A stretch of 21,543 nt of DNA, from the NCBI GenBank assembly GCA_038078215.1, contig JBBUED010000009.1, positions 1 to 21,543 of the forward strand. Direction: 5' to 3'. The notes under the pieces were generated by a model that saw nothing but the letters and a program-made list of their open reading frames with translations, was not told the origin of the DNA and searched no databases. The stretch comes from GWA1-40-21 sp038078215. Lineage in GTDB: Bacteria > Patescibacteriota > Minisyncoccia > Phycocordibacterales > GWA1-40-21. How positions within the stretch are numbered: the first letter of the stretch is position 1; every line of letters begins with the position of its first letter. This document shows positions 20,437-21,543 of this stretch, piece by piece. The translations under genes and the position numbers were made by a program.

Positions 20437-20703
20437 ATGAAAGAAAAGGAATTGGAAAAAATACTGAAAGCGCTCGCAAATAAGCGCCGCATCTCTATTT
20501 TGAAATATCTCAAATTGAAAGAATCGGCTTCGGTCGGAGATATTGCCAGCGAGATTAAACTTTCGTTCAAGGCGACTTCTAAGCATCTGATGATTCTTTC
20601 GCATGTTGATATCGTGGAAAAAGAACAGGTTAGTCTCACCATGATATATAGCCTGTCTAAAGAAACCCATCCAATCGTCAAAAAACTATTTGACTTGCTC
20701 TAA
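20437..20703 (+). CDS. ArsR-type winged-helix transcriptional regulator
   Basis: An 88-residue winged helix-turn-helix protein. L-K-A-L-A-N-K-R-R-I-S-I-L-K-Y-L (10-25) is the usual ArsR helix. S-V-G-D-I-A-S-E-I and S-F-K-A-T-S-K-H-L form the HTH, and V-E-K-E-Q-V-S-L-T-M-I-Y-S-L the wing. No Cys pair or other metal site is present, so the signal is unknown. CATAAT lies 7 nt before the ATG. Copies of the dispersed palindrome flank the gene on both sides. Confidence 0.85.
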   Translation: MKEKELEKILKALANKRRISILKYLKLKESASVGDIASEIKLSFKATSKHLMILSHVDIVEKEQVSLTMIYSLSKETHPIVKKLFDLL

Positions 20704-20739
20704 TCTCTAATTCGCGCGAATAGGCGAATAGGCGAATAG
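20703..20739. repeat. Dispersed palindromic repeat, copy 3 (two tail units)
   Basis: The same core as at 74-102, but with two AGGCGAAT units instead of one. It starts at the last base of the ArsR-like gene's stop codon. Confidence 0.75.
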
Positions 20740-20793
20740 TCGTATCAATTACAATTTTTATTTTTTTTATAATAATAATTTATTATTAAATCT

Positions 20794-20897
20794 TGAATTA
20801 CGAAACGCAAAAATTTACGGTCTGGTTGAGTAAAAACATTTAAAAGACAAAGAGATTTTGCGACCCGAGGACCTAAATTTTTGCGTTTCGTAATTCA
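20794..20897. repeat. 24-bp perfect inverted repeat
   Basis: The arm at 20794-20817 and its exact reverse complement at 20874-20897 enclose 56 nt. GGTC (20819-20822) and GACC (20870-20873) extend the stem inward past a bulged C. The end word GTTTCGTAATTCA is shared with the palindrome at 13554-13692. No T-run follows the right arm, so a simple terminator is less likely than a small mobile or structural repeat. Confidence 0.75.
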
Positions 20898-20913
20898 TAG
20901 TATTAAAAATAAA

Positions 20914-21231
20914 ATGAATGAAAAATATGAAAAAATGCTGGAAGAGATGTCAAAGATTGCAAATATGCCGCGGTCGATTCGAATTGTCGTCAGATACGAT
21001 AAGGAATTGCAGAAAATCACGCGCAAACCAGAGTGCCCTGTGATTATGAGCGAGGGGTCGACTTTTGTTTATCTGCTTATGAATATTTTTATGGAATACC
21101 CGAATATTGAAAGACGATATCCGCCCGGAACGCTTGGGTTTTCCATAAACGGAATTTCGCCGAAAACATACACCCCGCTTTTTGACGGCGACTTGATTGA
21201 TTTCAGCGCTTCAATCTCTGCGGAGCGGTAG
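20914..21231 (+). CDS. Hypothetical protein, possibly beta-grasp-like
   Basis: A 105-residue protein that I do not recognise. The first 18 residues are helical and charged. The rest alternates strands (I-R-I-V-V-R-Y-D) with a central helix (F-V-Y-L-L-M-N-I-F-M-E-Y) and ends G-F-S-I-N-G-I, then P-L-F-D-G-D-L-I-D-F. That last stretch resembles the final strands of ThiS/MoaD-like beta-grasp proteins, but the terminal Gly-Gly is missing, so a sulfur-carrier role is unlikely. An upstream TTG at 20881 is in frame but lies in the inverted repeat, so ATG 20914 is preferred. It is followed by rnpB on the same strand. Confidence 0.6.
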   Translation: MNEKYEKMLEEMSKIANMPRSIRIVVRYDKELQKITRKPECPVIMSEGSTFVYLLMNIFMEYPNIERRYPPGTLGFSINGISPKTYTPLFDGDLIDFSASISAER

Positions 21232-21253
21232 AAACATTTTTGAGGGCTACCAC

Positions 21254-21282
21254 TTGCATCTTTTTTAATTTTATTGTATATT
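21254..21282 (+). promoter_or_regulatory. Promoter of rnpB
   Basis: TTGCAT (21254-21259), a 17-nt spacer and TATATT (21277-21282). Transcription is predicted to start around 21288, at GGTCTTTGCGCC. Confidence 0.7.
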
Positions 21283-21287
21283 GTTTC

Positions 21288-21543
21288 GGTCTTTGCGCCG
21301 GATAGCCACTGAATTTCGACCAGTTCGAAATTCAGAGGAAAGTCCGAACACTCCCCAGCTCCAATTTTGCGTTTTAGAAAATTCTAGAGTTCAAAATTGG
21401 GGCTGGGAGCAGGGTAGCGGGTAACGCCCGTCTGGAGCAATCCAAGAGGTGCGAACAGAGACGTCCCGACGCGAAAGTGTCGGGACGCCCCGCAAAGCTT
21501 TTAGCGGCGTGGGGCGAGTAAAACTATAAGGTTATTTTGTCCC
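21288..21543 (+). ncRNA. rnpB: RNase P RNA (5' part, cut by the window edge)
   Basis: The catalytic RNA that removes 5' leaders from tRNA precursors. The conserved P4 strand GAGGAAAGTCCGAACACTCC is at 21335-21354. GCAGGGTAGCGGGTAACGCC (from about 21409) matches the conserved AGGGTGCCAGGTAACGCC region. GTGCGAACAGAGA matches the GTGCAACAGAGA segment of bacterial P RNAs. A P3-like hairpin CTGAATTTCGA/TCGAAATTCAG precedes P4. A strong hairpin (CGTCCCGAC with GTCGGGACG) stands at the usual P13/P14 place. The 3' half, including the second P4 strand, is outside the window. Confidence 0.93.

Overview
The window looks like a piece of a Candidate Phyla Radiation (Patescibacteria, most likely Parcubacteria-type) chromosome. 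The base composition is AT-rich, genes are compact and tightly packed, and TGA is used as a stop, so the code is standard rather than the UGA=Gly code of Gracilibacteria/SR1. DnaX lacks its usual zinc module, the ThyX is double-length, and many start codons lie only 6-9 nt behind a -10 box. Placement below phylum level is inference.

Layout. 1-70: 3' end of an unidentified gene. 204-1479 (+): a YggU/DUF167 protein, a short ribosome hibernation factor (HPF) and a membrane-anchored cyclophilin. 1482-3925 (-), in order of transcription: a ~360-nt structured RNA, peptide deformylase (def), a strong GC hairpin terminator, a ribbon-helix-helix antitoxin plus RelE-like toxin, and fmt, which starts 2 nt after the toxin. 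4048-5097 (+): parB. 5107-6174 (+): an islet of three small genes with good promoters, Shine-Dalgarno sequences and perfect hairpin terminators; the third is frame-broken at a 10-nt tandem repeat. 6180-8378 (-): topA. 8609-11213 (+): trpS and a double-length thyX. 11348-12226 (-): dprA, divergent from serS (12268-13542). Then ftsQ, a hicBA toxin-antitoxin pair, and dus. 16231-16833 has no gene but holds a second large, heavily folded RNA candidate. It is followed by dnaX, tRNA-Gln(UUG), a membrane protein, an SGNH hydrolase overlapping a small NIF3/YqfO-like gene, an ASCH-like gene remnant, a small membrane protein, an ArsR-like regulator, an unidentified small protein and, cut by the window edge, the RNase P RNA gene.

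Function. Most genes are core information processing: formyl-Met handling (fmt, def), tRNA charging and modification (trpS, serS, dus, tRNA-Gln, rnpB), DNA topology, replication and segregation (topA, dnaX, parB), DNA uptake (dprA), dTMP synthesis (thyX) and division (ftsQ). Accessory material is small: two toxin-antitoxin pairs, the small-gene islet and several families of short dispersed repeats and palindromes in the gaps.

The best candidates for something new are the two structured RNAs (about 3565-3925 on the minus strand and about 16300-16805 on the plus strand), each with its own promoter and terminator and with mutually exclusive pairings. Next come the 10-nt repeat that switches a small membrane protein in or out of frame, and the toxin-antitoxin operon feeding fmt.
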